40,414 nt of DNA, taken from Halobiforma nitratireducens JCM 10879 (lineage in GTDB: Archaea; Halobacteriota; Halobacteria; Halobacteriales; Natrialbaceae). Within the stretch, counting starts at the first letter, position 1; each line of letters begins with the position of its first letter. Shown here piece by piece: positions 25,297 through 33,496 of the stretch. Location: NCBI RefSeq assembly GCF_000337895.1, contig NZ_AOMA01000003.1, positions 64,786-105,199 on the forward strand, written 5' to 3'. The notes below the pieces were generated by a model, which saw only the letters and a program-made list of their open reading frames with translations, did not search any database and was not told where the DNA came from. The position numbers were made by a program, and so were the translations under genes.

Positions 25297-25746
25297 ATGA
25301 CGACCCACGACCGCGACTGCGACCGTGACCGCCACGCCAGCGCCCACCACGTCGGGATCACCGTCAGCGACCTCGAGACCGTCCTTCCGTTCTACCGCGA
25401 TACGCTCGGTCTCGAGGTCGTCGATCGCTTCGAGGTCGGCGGCGAGGCGTTCTCCGAAGCGGTCGCCGTCGACGGCGCGAGCGCGCGCTTCGCTCACCTC
25501 GCGGCCGACGGTGCACGGATCGAACTCGTCGAGTACGACCCCGAGGCACGCGGGTCGCCGGCTGCGGGGCTCAACCAGCCCGGCGCGGTCCACGTCGGTC
25601 TCTCGGTCGCCGATCTCGAGTCGTTCTACGCCGACCTTCCTGACGATGTCCGGACGATAAGCGAGCCTCGGACGACCGAAAGCGGGACGACGATCTGCTT
25701 TCTTCGTGATCCCGAGGACAATCTGGTCGAGTTGCTCGAGGGGTGA
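25297..25746 (+). CDS. VOC-family (glyoxalase/dioxygenase-fold) protein
   Basis: The 149-residue protein has two beta-alpha-beta-beta-beta units: HHVGITVSDLETVLPFYRDT at about 16-35 and VHVGLSVADLESFYADLP at about 98-115. Candidate metal ligands are a His at the start of each unit, a Glu in IELVEY, and a Glu in NLVELLEG. The arrangement is that of single-subunit glyoxalase I or methylmalonyl-CoA epimerase-like VOC proteins. Because it is divergent from methylglyoxal synthase, a role in removing methylglyoxal is attractive but remains inference. The N-terminus is rich in Asp, Arg and His (DRDCDRDRHASAHH). Confidence 0.82.
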   Translation: MTTHDRDCDRDRHASAHHVGITVSDLETVLPFYRDTLGLEVVDRFEVGGEAFSEAVAVDGASARFAHLAADGARIELVEYDPEARGSPAAGLNQPGAVHVGLSVADLESFYADLPDDVRTISEPRTTESGTTICFLRDPEDNLVELLEG

Positions 25747-26333
25747 CTTCGTTCACCCCGTCCGGGTTCGATCGGCACGTTGTGTTCCAACGGGGAGAGA
25801 GACCAACTCGTAGTTCCCGCGGTATCGTTCAGGGACGAGGGAGACGACGAACACAGGCCGTGACTGTCCCAGGTCGTATCGTACCAACTGCAACGATTTA
25901 CACACTGATCGCCGATCCGTCTGGCGAGCAGGAGCACACTGACTTGCAGTGGCTACCATAGCTCATCCGGCCCGATTTTCGGAAGGGAGTGACCGGTCGA
26001 TACGGGTGAGGCAGGTATCGAACCACACCATTGCTTTCCGATCGCTGCCGAAACGCCGTGTCGAGTCCAGCAGCACAACCCCGCACGGAACCGCGTGGCA
26101 GTGTTCCTGTTACTGTTAGGCAGAACTATTGAAAACGCCCGGTCTGCTGGAATCGTCACCGGTGGCGACGACACCGGGTCCACCACCGGCTTCGTATTGG
26201 CTTCCGTCCGACAGTACGAGACGACGTGGCGGCGAGCAGTTCGGAACGCGATCGAAACCGCTCTCTCTCCCTCGAGCTGTCGGTTCGAGCCGATAACACG
26301 AGGTTTCTAACCTTCGAGGACCTATGTCTGGTA
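25747..26333. other. 587-base gene-free interval containing repeat copy 2
   Basis: No gene is supported. The 86-bp repeat lies at 25876-25961. A plus-strand frame from about 26095 has a short hydrophobic start (FLLLLGRTI) but no domain and ends before the dehydrogenase gene. The interval has lower GC than flanking genes. A TATA-like gtttctaacc stretch around 26303 may serve the next gene. Confidence 0.4.
25876..25961 (+). repeat. 86-bp hairpin-forming dispersed repeat, copy 2
   Basis: It aligns without gaps to copy 3 (77 of 86 identical) and copy 1 (72 of 86). The inner stem tcgcc/ggcga and the aactgcaacgattt and gcagtggcta blocks are invariant, while the middle stem is weakened (acacact against ggagcac). 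It lies between the glyoxalase-fold gene and the dehydrogenase gene. Confidence 0.75.
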
Positions 26334-27284
26334 ATGACTGCGTCCTGGACTGTCTCCCAAATGCCGGATTGTACGGACAAGACCGTCCTCATCACAGGGG
26401 CCAACAGCGGACTCGGCTTCGAAGCGACGAAGGCATTCGCCAGCAACGGGGCGACCGTGATCATGGCCTGTCGAAGCACGGAACGGGGTCGTCGGGCCGC
26501 GATCGAAATTCGAGACAGCATCGCCGACACTGGCGCGACCCTGAACGTTCGTCAGTGTGATCTCGCGTCACTCGAGTCGATCGACGCGTTCACGACAGGG
26601 GTCGAACGGGACTACGATCGCATCGATATTCTCTGTAACAATGCCGGTGTCATGGCGATTCCACGGCAAGAAACCGAAGACGGCTTCGAGAAGCAACTCG
26701 GCGTGAACCATCTCGGTCACTTCGCACTGACCGGGAAACTGCTGGATTTGCTCCTCGAGAACGACAGTCCTAGCCGGATCGTCACCCACTCTAGCGGCGC
26801 ACACGAGATGGGCGAGATCGATTTCGACGACCTTCATCGCGAACGGTCCTACGGGAAGTGGGAAGCCTACGGGCAGAGCAAGCTGGCCAATCTCCTGTTT
26901 GCCTACGAGCTACAGCGACGGCTGGAAGCAGCCAACGTCACCGACACGCTCAGCGTTGCCTGCCATCCAGGCTACGCCGCGACGAATCTCCAGTACCGCG
27001 GCCCGGAGGAAGCTGGCTCGCGGCTCCGCCTGGGTCTGATGAAAGCGATCAATGCAATCGTCGGCCAGTCGGCTGCGAAGGGGAGCTTGCCGCTGTTGTA
27101 CGCCGCAACCGCTCGCGACGTGCAGGGTGGTGACTACTACGGACCGGACGGGGTCGGGAACATGCGTGGCGGTCCGGAGCAACAATCCTCGAGTGAGGCG
27201 TCGTACGATCGACAGGCGGCCGCGAAACTCTGGGAGCGAAGCGAAGAACTGACCGGAACGACGTTCACGTTCGTCCTCGACTGA
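26334..27284 (+). CDS. Short-chain dehydrogenase/reductase (retinol dehydrogenase-like)
   Basis: The 316-residue enzyme is an NAD(P)-dependent SDR. It has TGANSGLGFEATKAFA (dinucleotide loop), ACRSTERG after beta-2 (favouring NADP, since an Arg follows), LCNNAGVMAIP, catalytic Ser in THSSGAHEMGE and the catalytic pair in AYGQSKLANLLFAYEL. It resembles the extended-length RDH11/WW-oxidoreductase-like group common in haloarchaea. The ATG at 26334 is preferred because the N-terminal WTVSQMPDCTDKTVLITG segment matches the usual start of these proteins; an internal ATG at 26361 is possible. The substrate is unknown. Confidence 0.9.
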   Translation: MTASWTVSQMPDCTDKTVLITGANSGLGFEATKAFASNGATVIMACRSTERGRRAAIEIRDSIADTGATLNVRQCDLASLESIDAFTTGVERDYDRIDILCNNAGVMAIPRQETEDGFEKQLGVNHLGHFALTGKLLDLLLENDSPSRIVTHSSGAHEMGEIDFDDLHRERSYGKWEAYGQSKLANLLFAYELQRRLEAANVTDTLSVACHPGYAATNLQYRGPEEAGSRLRLGLMKAINAIVGQSAAKGSLPLLYAATARDVQGGDYYGPDGVGNMRGGPEQQSSSEASYDRQAAAKLWERSEELTGTTFTFVLD

Positions 27285-27303
27285 ATCGTGCATCGCACTG
27301 CGA

Positions 27304-28101
27304 TCAGCGGTCGATCAGTCTATAGAGCAGGCCACCGGGGAGTCCAGCGCGAACGAGTCGATCGAACAGCCGAGTCGGTAACAGCGCCTGAAGCCGGGGT
27401 AGCCAGCGGGCACGTCGGCCCACGCGGTAGCGTGCCTGCGGCCGATCGCTCTCGAGTGCCGTGATGATCCTCGTGACGGCGGTATCGATGTCGGTGGATG
27501 CCGGACTGTACGAATCGAAGTGGCTGTACTGGTCCGAATAGGCGCTGCCCGGGACCTCCTCGAGCGAGTCGACCGCACGCTCGTTGAGTCCCGTCCGGAC
27601 CGGTCCCGGCTCGATTAGCGAGACATCGACGCCTCGTGGCTCGGGCTCCCTGCGAAGGCAGTTTACGTACCCGTCGAGCCCCGCTTTCGACGCGCTGTAT
27701 GCGCCGTGGTACGGAAGTGAGACGCTGCCGACTATCGATCCGACGACGACAATTCTGCCCGCACGTTTCCTGATCGCCGGCAACACCGCCTGAATCGGCG
27801 TATGGACTGCGGCGAGATTCGTCGCGAGATGTTTCTCGAACGACGCCGGCGGGCAGTCCTCGAGGGCTGCGAGCTCGTACCACCCAACCGCAGAGACGAG
27901 TGCCTCGATACGGCTATCCGACAGCTCTTCGCGTACCGCCTGTTCGTCGGTCAGCTCTATTGGACGGGTCTCGATACGATCGGGGAGCCGGTCGAGAGCC
28001 TCACTATCACGGTCGACGGCGATCACTTCGTGTGTCCCGGCGAGTCGTCTGGCGAGTTGCCCGCCGATGCCGCCGGCTGCACCAGTGAGAACGATTTTCA
28101 T
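27304..28101 (-). CDS. Short-chain dehydrogenase/reductase
   Basis: The 265-residue classical SDR has TGAAGGIGGQLARRL at the N-terminus and AVDRDSEALDR after beta-2 (Asp favours NAD). VGSIVGSVSLPYHGAYSASK contains the catalytic Ser, Tyr and Lys, and EPGPVRTGLNE follows. The C-terminal region (about 200-265) is basic and hydrophobic (RRARWLPRLQALLPTRLF), perhaps associating with the membrane. It is convergent with the other SDR, 19 bases apart, and is not its close paralogue. The substrate is unknown. Confidence 0.9.
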   Translation of the reverse strand: MKIVLTGAAGGIGGQLARRLAGTHEVIAVDRDSEALDRLPDRIETRPIELTDEQAVREELSDSRIEALVSAVGWYELAALEDCPPASFEKHLATNLAAVHTPIQAVLPAIRKRAGRIVVVGSIVGSVSLPYHGAYSASKAGLDGYVNCLRREPEPRGVDVSLIEPGPVRTGLNERAVDSLEEVPGSAYSDQYSHFDSYSPASTDIDTAVTRIITALESDRPQARYRVGRRARWLPRLQALLPTRLFDRLVRAGLPGGLLYRLIDR

Positions 28102-28496
28102 ACAGTGTCGTGGTCGACGATTCGCTTCATTGTTTTCACACCACGACGGTACCGATCAGACGGCTCCTCGCGTACGGCTCTCTCACTCTATTCAGTACGA
28201 CTCCCTCGGCCTCGTTGCTGAAGGGAGACACGGTCGGTCGTCCTCGCCGCCGACTCGAGGAGGATACGCTCGATGCGGTCGTACCGAACGATCCGAGCGT
28301 TTCACTGACTGGCAACGTCTGACTGCCACGTCCACTCTACCCGGCTCGCTCGCGGCCACAGTCTGTCGGCCGTCGGCGTCCGACGGCCGTCCTTTGGGGC
28401 CGTCGACCAACGGTTCGTCACCGACTCACAGCGGCTCGGTCCGCGCCACCGCCCTGTATAGCAACCTTTTCGACCGTCGCCGCTTCACTCGCTTCC
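28102..28496. other. 395-base gene-free interval upstream of pyrF
   Basis: No gene is supported. The interval contains a perfect 10-bp hairpin at 28367-28389 and, just before pyrF, an AT-rich box gcaacctttt (28461-28470) placed 27-36 bases before the ATG. Confidence 0.4.
28367..28389. repeat. Perfect 10-bp inverted repeat upstream of pyrF
   Basis: The arms cggccgtcgg (28367-28376) and ccgacggccg (28380-28389) are exact reverse complements around a 3-base loop. The structure lies about 108 bases before the pyrF start and about 75 bases before its probable TATA box, so it is outside the expected transcript. It could be a regulator site or a terminator of antisense or read-through RNA. Confidence 0.55.
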
Positions 28497-29294
28497 ATGA
28501 ACTTCTTCGATCGGCTGCACGACCGGATTCGAGCGGTCGACAGCGTCGTCAGCGTCGGCCTCGACCCGGACCCGGAACGGATTCCCGACCACCTCGAGGA
28601 GTACGATCTGCCCCGCTGGGCGTTCAATCGACGGATCATCGACGCGACTCACGAACACGCCGCCGTCTTCAAACCCAACGCCGCCTTCTACGAGGACCCC
28701 GACGGCTGGCGCGCTCTCGAGGAGACGATCGCCTACGCCCACGGGAAGGACGTCCCCGTCCTGCTGGACGCCAAGCGGGCCGACATCGGGAACACGACCC
28801 GCCAGTACGCGCAAGTCCTCGAGAACGTCGACGCGATCACGGTCAACCCCTACATGGGCCGTGATTCGCTCCAGCCGTTCCTGGCCGACGAGGAGTCCGG
28901 TGTGTTCGTCCTCTGTCGGACCTCCAACCCCGGCGGAGAAGACCTGCAGGACCTGGAACTCGAGACCGGCGAGGCGGTCTACGAGCGCGTCGCTGCGCTG
29001 GCGGACCTGTGGAACGAGAACGACAACGTCGGGCTCGTGGTGGGCGCGACCAAACCCGAGGAACTCGAGGAACTGCGCGAGCAGGTCCCCGACCTGCCGT
29101 TCCTTGTGCCGGGGATCGGCGCACAGGGTGGCGACGCCGAGGCGGCCGTCGAGTACGGCCTCGCCGACGGCGTTGGGTTGGTCAACTCCTCGCGGGGGAT
29201 CATCTTCGCCGGCGAAAACCAGGGGGAGGGGTTCGCGAAGGCCAGCGAGCAGGCGGCGAAACGGCTCAAGAAACGGCTGAACCAGTATCGCTGA
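28497..29294 (+). CDS. pyrF: Orotidine 5'-phosphate decarboxylase
   Basis: PyrF catalyses the last step of UMP synthesis, decarboxylating OMP in the cytosol. The 265-residue protein is of the longer OMP decarboxylase type. It has VSVGLDPDPERIPDHL at about 17-32, FKPNAAFYED, and the catalytic loop LLDAKRADIGNTTRQYA (Asp-x-Lys-x-x-Asp tetrad). VPGIGAQGGDAE and LVNSSRGIIFAG form the phosphate-binding loop. The ATG at 28497 begins the conserved helix and has a TATA-like box at leaderless distance. It is convergent with the nitric oxide synthase gene. Confidence 0.96.
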   Translation: MNFFDRLHDRIRAVDSVVSVGLDPDPERIPDHLEEYDLPRWAFNRRIIDATHEHAAVFKPNAAFYEDPDGWRALEETIAYAHGKDVPVLLDAKRADIGNTTRQYAQVLENVDAITVNPYMGRDSLQPFLADEESGVFVLCRTSNPGGEDLQDLELETGEAVYERVAALADLWNENDNVGLVVGATKPEELEELREQVPDLPFLVPGIGAQGGDAEAAVEYGLADGVGLVNSSRGIIFAGENQGEGFAKASEQAAKRLKKRLNQYR

Positions 29295-29369
29295 TCGAGG
29301 AGGGGATCGCGGCTGCATCCTCTACAGGCGGAGCAGGCCGAGGCGGTTCACCTTCGGCACTCGAACTCC

Positions 29370-30491
29370 TCAGGTTCCGGTGTCCTTCTCGTAGGGAGAC
29401 TCCCGGTAGAAGAAGTTCGGCGTCTTCACCGTGTCGTCGTACTCGTTGTGGAAGACGTGGGTCGTCGCCGAAGACATCGGCGGGAGAAGCCAGGATCGGT
29501 CCCCGGTCACCTCCCGTCCGGCGTCCTCCTCGCGGCGTTCGAACGCCTCGAACTGCTCGGCGGCCGTGTGGTGGTCGACGATCTTCACGCCGTCGCGCTC
29601 GAAGGAGTGCAACACCGCCCGGTTCAGCGCGACCAGGGCCTCGTCTTTCCACAGCGCCCGGTTGTCGGTCGTCTCCAGCCCGAGCCGCTCGGCGACCGCG
29701 GGCAGCATGTCGTACCGGTCCTCGTCGGCGAAGTTCCGCGCCGCGATTTCGGTCGCCATATACCAGCCGTTGAACGGTGCGGCCGTATACTGGAGCCCGC
29801 CGATCTCGAGGCGCATGTTCGAGACGACCGGCACGCCATACCACTGCAGTCCGAGATCGGCGACCCAGTCGTACTCGGGGTGTTCGATCGGAACCTCGAG
29901 GACGAGGTCCTCGGGTACCTCGAACAGTTCCGGCTCTCGATCCTCCATCTGGATCACCCACGGCAATACGTCGAACTCGGTCTCCTCGCTTTCCCACCCG
30001 CGAGACTGGCAGTACTCGGTGAACTCGACCTCTGCGGGATCGCCGACGATGCCGTCGTCGGTCTCATAACCGGCGTACCTGATCAGCTGGTGGTTCCAGA
30101 GCCGTACCTGCCGGCGGCCGCGGATCATCGGTTCGAAGAGCGTGATCGTCGGCCGGATGTCGCCGCCGTTGGTCGCCTGCTCGAGGTGGCCACAGAGCGC
30201 GTCGTAGACGCCCTCGGCGGTGTCCCGATCGCGGGCGTCGATCACGTCCAGTGTCTCCCAGAACAGCCGTCCGATACAGCGGTTGCTGTTGCGCCAGGCC
30301 AGTTTCGCGCCGTACTCGAGTTCTGCGGGCGTGTGTTCGTAGTGGCCGGACTCGGCAATCGATCGACGGACCTCGGTGAGCCGATCCTCGATCTCGTCGT
30401 CTCGTCCGAGCTCGCTGTAACACTGCCGGACGAACGCCTCGGCCTCGGCATACAGCTCCGTCGGCTCGTACTCCGGCACGGGCGCGTGCAT
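29370..30491 (-). CDS. nos: Nitric oxide synthase oxygenase
   Basis: This heme-thiolate enzyme oxidises L-arginine to citrulline and NO. The 373-residue protein matches bacterial-type NOS oxygenase in length. AWRNSNRCIGRLFW carries the axial heme Cys72, FNGWYMATEIAARN carries the substrate-binding Glu248, and ATTHVFHNEY near the C-terminus belongs to the pterin side of the fold. There is no N-terminal zinc-binding Cys pair, no calmodulin site and no reductase domain, so electrons must come from a separate reductase that is not encoded nearby. The ATG at 30491 was chosen over a 28-codon extension because a TATA-like box lies about 26 bases upstream. Confidence 0.95.
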   Translation of the reverse strand: MHAPVPEYEPTELYAEAEAFVRQCYSELGRDDEIEDRLTEVRRSIAESGHYEHTPAELEYGAKLAWRNSNRCIGRLFWETLDVIDARDRDTAEGVYDALCGHLEQATNGGDIRPTITLFEPMIRGRRQVRLWNHQLIRYAGYETDDGIVGDPAEVEFTEYCQSRGWESEETEFDVLPWVIQMEDREPELFEVPEDLVLEVPIEHPEYDWVADLGLQWYGVPVVSNMRLEIGGLQYTAAPFNGWYMATEIAARNFADEDRYDMLPAVAERLGLETTDNRALWKDEALVALNRAVLHSFERDGVKIVDHHTAAEQFEAFERREEDAGREVTGDRSWLLPPMSSATTHVFHNEYDDTVKTPNFFYRESPYEKDTGT

Positions 30492-30511
30492 GGTCGGACC
30501 GCAGGACTGTG

Positions 30512-30521
30512 TCAGTATAGG
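30512..30521 (-). promoter_or_regulatory. TATA-like box of the nitric oxide synthase gene
   Basis: On the minus strand ccctatactg is centred about 26 bases before the ATG at 30491. This indicates that the gene has its own promoter despite following two small genes in the same direction. Confidence 0.5.
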
Positions 30522-30600
30522 GGCGTTGGTACGGGCATCGAACCCGGCCGTCGCCTCCTGCGGACGGCGGAGCACTTTGACCCCTCGCTCGTGAACCGGG

Positions 30601-30891
30601 CTACCCGCCGTCGATCCAGTGGATGTCGACGAGACGGCCCGCTGCCCGGCCGTCGACGGTACGGTCGAGTATTTCCACCTCGAGTTCGGCGGTACCCGAC
30701 GGTCGATCCACCTCGCCGTCCTCGAGCCGGTCGAGTCCCTCGACGATAGCGATATTCAGGGGGCTCTCGTCGCGCGGATGTTCGACGAACAGCCGACCGG
30801 CGGTTCGGTCGTCGTCACCGACCGAACGTCGAACCCGGACGACTTCCCTCACTCCGACCGCCTCCGCAAGCAGGTCACGAATCGAGGTCAC
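30601..30891 (-). CDS. Small haloarchaeal hypothetical protein
   Basis: The 96-residue acidic soluble protein starts (GTG) TSIRDLLAEAVGVREVVRVR and has a beta-rich middle (LFVEHPRDESPLNIAIVEGL, ELEVEILDRTVDG) and a terminal DIHWIDGG. No domain is recognised. It starts only 3 bases after the stop of the zinc-finger gene, so the two form a coupled pair; the nitric oxide synthase gene follows after 109 bases. Confidence 0.68.
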   Translation of the reverse strand: MTSIRDLLAEAVGVREVVRVRRSVGDDDRTAGRLFVEHPRDESPLNIAIVEGLDRLEDGEVDRPSGTAELEVEILDRTVDGRAAGRLVDIHWIDGG

Positions 30892-30894
30892 GGA

Positions 30895-31071
30895 CTAGAA
30901 CCGATGGATGTCGACGTCCTGGTGGTCGGTGGGGTCGGCGCGGGTCGCACAGTCGGCACACAGCCCCTTCCCGCGCTCGTAGTGGGCCTCGCAGGCCAGC
31001 GTCCCGCAGTTGTCACATCGCTCCTGGGCCGGTTGCGATTCACAGATCTGACAGAGGCCGCTGACGCTCAT
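30895..31071 (-). CDS. Small HIT/B-box-like zinc-finger protein
   Basis: The 58-residue protein carries eight potential zinc ligands: C7-x2-C10, C19-x2-C22, C27-x2-H30 and C38-x2-C41. This arrangement suggests two interleaved zinc sites, as in HIT-type or B-box-like fingers. Sequence around them is GLCQICESQPAQERC and GTLACEAHYERGKGLC. Such micro-proteins in haloarchaea are thought to act through protein or nucleic-acid contacts; the partner is unknown. The ATG at 31071 has an AT-rich box about 28 bases upstream; the longer upstream frame overlaps the photolyase promoter and is not protein-like. Confidence 0.78.
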   Translation of the reverse strand: MSVSGLCQICESQPAQERCDNCGTLACEAHYERGKGLCADCATRADPTDHQDVDIHRF

Positions 31072-31310
31072 ACCGATCGTAGGGGCTCGAGACTCTTCAA
31101 ACCGAGCCAGGTCGACGCCCGGAATACGCTGATCGCCTCGAGCCAGTTCGCTAGGTCGCTCGAAGCCAGTGTTCCGTGCCCGAGGACTGGCATCTCGACC
31201 GTCGGACGTCACGTCCCGGCTGGAGTTGCAGTGGTACACTCCTCCGGTCGGGTCGACGATCCTACGTGGTTGCAACCCGGAACTTTACGAGTCACGAGCC
31301 AACACCAGGT

Positions 31311-32870
31311 ATGGACGGACCGATCGTCGGCGAGTCACCCGACTACTCGATAGCCGAAGACGAAGTCCCCTGGCTCCTCGGGACACAGTTGACCGAACGA
31401 TGGGGACCGCTCGCTCGAGCGCCCGACGGGAGCGGCGTTCTCCTGATCGAGGCCCACGACTTCGCTCGCCGATTGCCCTACCATCATCACAAACTGACGC
31501 TCGTATTCGCGGGGATGCGTCGGTTTCGCGACCGTCTCCGCGAGTCGGGATACGAGGTCCACTACGTGAAGGCCGATACCTTCAGTGACGGTCTATCGGC
31601 GTTCTTCGACGAAAACCCCGGGGTGACACTGGTAGCGATGCCGTCGCCGAGTGACGGCTCCGGCGAGCGGCTGCACGAGCTCGTCGACGCTGCGGGCGGA
31701 CGGCTCAAACTCGTCGAAAACGACTCCTTCGTCAGCACGCGTGGAGCGTTCGAGGAGTGGGCCGGAGACGACGAACGGTTCACCCACGAGCAGTTCTACC
31801 GGTGGATGCGCCGCGAGACGGGTATTCTGGTGGACGGCGACCAGCCCCTCGGCGGGGAGTGGAACTACGACGAGCAAAACCGGGAGGTGCCGCCGGACGA
31901 CTGGACGGCACCGCCGGTACCCACGTTCGAGTACGACGACGTCACCGAACGAACCGCCCAGTGGGTCGCCGAGGAGTTCGACGCCTGGGGTCGGTCTGAC
32001 GGGTTCCGCTGGCCGGTAACTCGCCGGCAGGCCTGTCTCGCCCTCCGGCACTTCCTCGAGCACCGGCTCCCGACGTTCGGCCCGTACCAGGACGCGATGT
32101 CCGGCGACGACTGGGCGATGAGCCACGCGCTGCTCTCGCCCGCGCTGAATCTCGGATTGCTCCACCCGGTCGAGGTGTGCGAGGCCATCGAGTCGGCCTC
32201 CGAAACACGCGCCGACGTCGACCTCCCCTCGGCCGAAGGCTGTATCCGGCAGGTCCTCGGCTGGCGCGAGTTCGTCCGGCACGTCTACCGGCGGACGATG
32301 CCCGATCTCGCGGCGGCGAACCAGCTCGAGGCCACCCGTGACTTACCCGAGTGCTACTGGACGGGGGAGACCGAGATGGCCTGTCTCGGCGAGACAGTGG
32401 GCGATGTCCACGCCCGGGGCTACGCCCATCACATCCAGCGGCTCATGGTGCTCGCGAACTTCGCGACCCTGTGGGGTGTCGAGCCAAGCCAGCTCAACGA
32501 GTGGTTCCACGCGACGTTCGTCGACGCCTACCACTGGGTGACGACGCCGAACGTCGTCGAGATGGGCCAGTACGCCCACGGCGTCTTCGCGACGAAACCG
32601 TACGTCTCTTCGGCGAACTACGTCGACCGGATGTCGGACTACTGTACGCAGTGTCCATACGACGAGGACGCCACGACCGGCGAGAACGCCTGCCCGTTCA
32701 ACGCCCTCTACTGGGACTTTCTCGCGCGCAACGAGGACGACCTCCGGTCGAACCACCGGATGGCGATGCTCTACTCCCACGTCGACCGCAAACGGGAGTC
32801 CGGCGAGCTCGAGGCGATCGAAGCTCGAGTCGCCGACCTGCGCGAACGTGCGACAGTCGGTGACCTCTGA
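31311..32870 (+). CDS. phrB: Iron-sulfur (6-4)-type photolyase/cryptochrome (FeS-BCP family)
   Basis: The 519-residue protein matches the prokaryotic FeS-BCP family, flavin light-dependent enzymes that repair (6-4) photoproducts. The N-terminal half is the photolyase-related alpha/beta domain (EAHDFARRLPYHHHKLTLVF, then RFRDRLRESGYEVHYVKAD). The C-terminal half is helical and binds FAD (FGPYQDAMSGDDWAMSHALL, VLGWREFVRHVYRR). Four cysteines, 358, 445, 448 and 461, are spaced 87, 3 and 13, almost exactly as the [4Fe-4S] ligands of Agrobacterium PhrB. The ATG at 31311 has an aacttta box 24-30 bases upstream. It is divergent from the zinc-finger gene. Confidence 0.94.
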   Translation: MDGPIVGESPDYSIAEDEVPWLLGTQLTERWGPLARAPDGSGVLLIEAHDFARRLPYHHHKLTLVFAGMRRFRDRLRESGYEVHYVKADTFSDGLSAFFDENPGVTLVAMPSPSDGSGERLHELVDAAGGRLKLVENDSFVSTRGAFEEWAGDDERFTHEQFYRWMRRETGILVDGDQPLGGEWNYDEQNREVPPDDWTAPPVPTFEYDDVTERTAQWVAEEFDAWGRSDGFRWPVTRRQACLALRHFLEHRLPTFGPYQDAMSGDDWAMSHALLSPALNLGLLHPVEVCEAIESASETRADVDLPSAEGCIRQVLGWREFVRHVYRRTMPDLAAANQLEATRDLPECYWTGETEMACLGETVGDVHARGYAHHIQRLMVLANFATLWGVEPSQLNEWFHATFVDAYHWVTTPNVVEMGQYAHGVFATKPYVSSANYVDRMSDYCTQCPYDEDATTGENACPFNALYWDFLARNEDDLRSNHRMAMLYSHVDRKRESGELEAIEARVADLRERATVGDL

Positions 32871-32947
32871 GTCTGAGACGGGCAGCTCAACTCGAGCGCC
32901 TTCTCTCCACGGAGACTGCCGCCCAACACAGGCGTGACAGCCACGGT

Positions 32948-33457
32948 TCAGTATCGAATCGCCGCGTCCAGAATCCCAGCCGTCTGCCCGACGCCGACCA
33001 GTACCAGCCCGGCGAAGCGGAGTTCCTCGAGCGCGCCGAGAAGTCCGCCGGCGTACAGCGCCGCACCGACCAGACACCCCGCCGTCCCGAGCGCGTAGAT
33101 CCACCGACCGGCATGGACCCGGCGGCCCGTGTCGACGAACCCGACGGCCGGAAGCACCATCCAGCCGAACAGCGCGACGGCGAGCAACGACGCGTTCGAG
33201 GGCTCGAGCCGGAGTCCGATCGCACCGCAGGCGGTGACTACCGTTCCGACGACGATGATGGTCCACCAGACGCGCAACGCACCCTCCTGCATGTCGCCGT
33301 ATCCCGTGAGGGCAAAGCCGGCCAGCAGGACCCCCATCACGACGTGGGCGACGAACACGGTGTACTCGGAGACGACCTCGAGGTGAGCCACGAGCACGAA
33401 CGTCCAGGCGAACGGAACCAGCACCGCCGGACCGAACTCGCGGGCACGACGAAACAT
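32948..33457 (-). CDS. Integral membrane protein, haloarchaeal hypothetical
   Basis: The 169-residue protein has five to six hydrophobic segments, beginning VLVPFAWTFVLVAH and VFVAHVVMGVLLAG and ending FAGLVLVGVGQTAG. Polar positions within helices (H, E, D) are few, so it is not an obvious transporter. No family is recognised. It lies 39 bases upstream of, and in the same direction as, the cryptochrome-DASH gene's stop side, so it is not co-transcribed ahead of a repair gene but follows it on the minus strand. Confidence 0.75.
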   Translation of the reverse strand: MFRRAREFGPAVLVPFAWTFVLVAHLEVVSEYTVFVAHVVMGVLLAGFALTGYGDMQEGALRVWWTIIVVGTVVTACGAIGLRLEPSNASLLAVALFGWMVLPAVGFVDTGRRVHAGRWIYALGTAGCLVGAALYAGGLLGALEELRFAGLVLVGVGQTAGILDAAIRY

Positions 33458-33496
33458 GGCCGACCGTACAGTCCGCCAACAGAAAGGTGTGGACGA

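Noticed and set aside
26095-26310. Possible 71-codon gene with a hydrophobic start
   Set aside because: There is no domain, no promoter-like box at the right distance and no protein-like composition after the first 15 codons.
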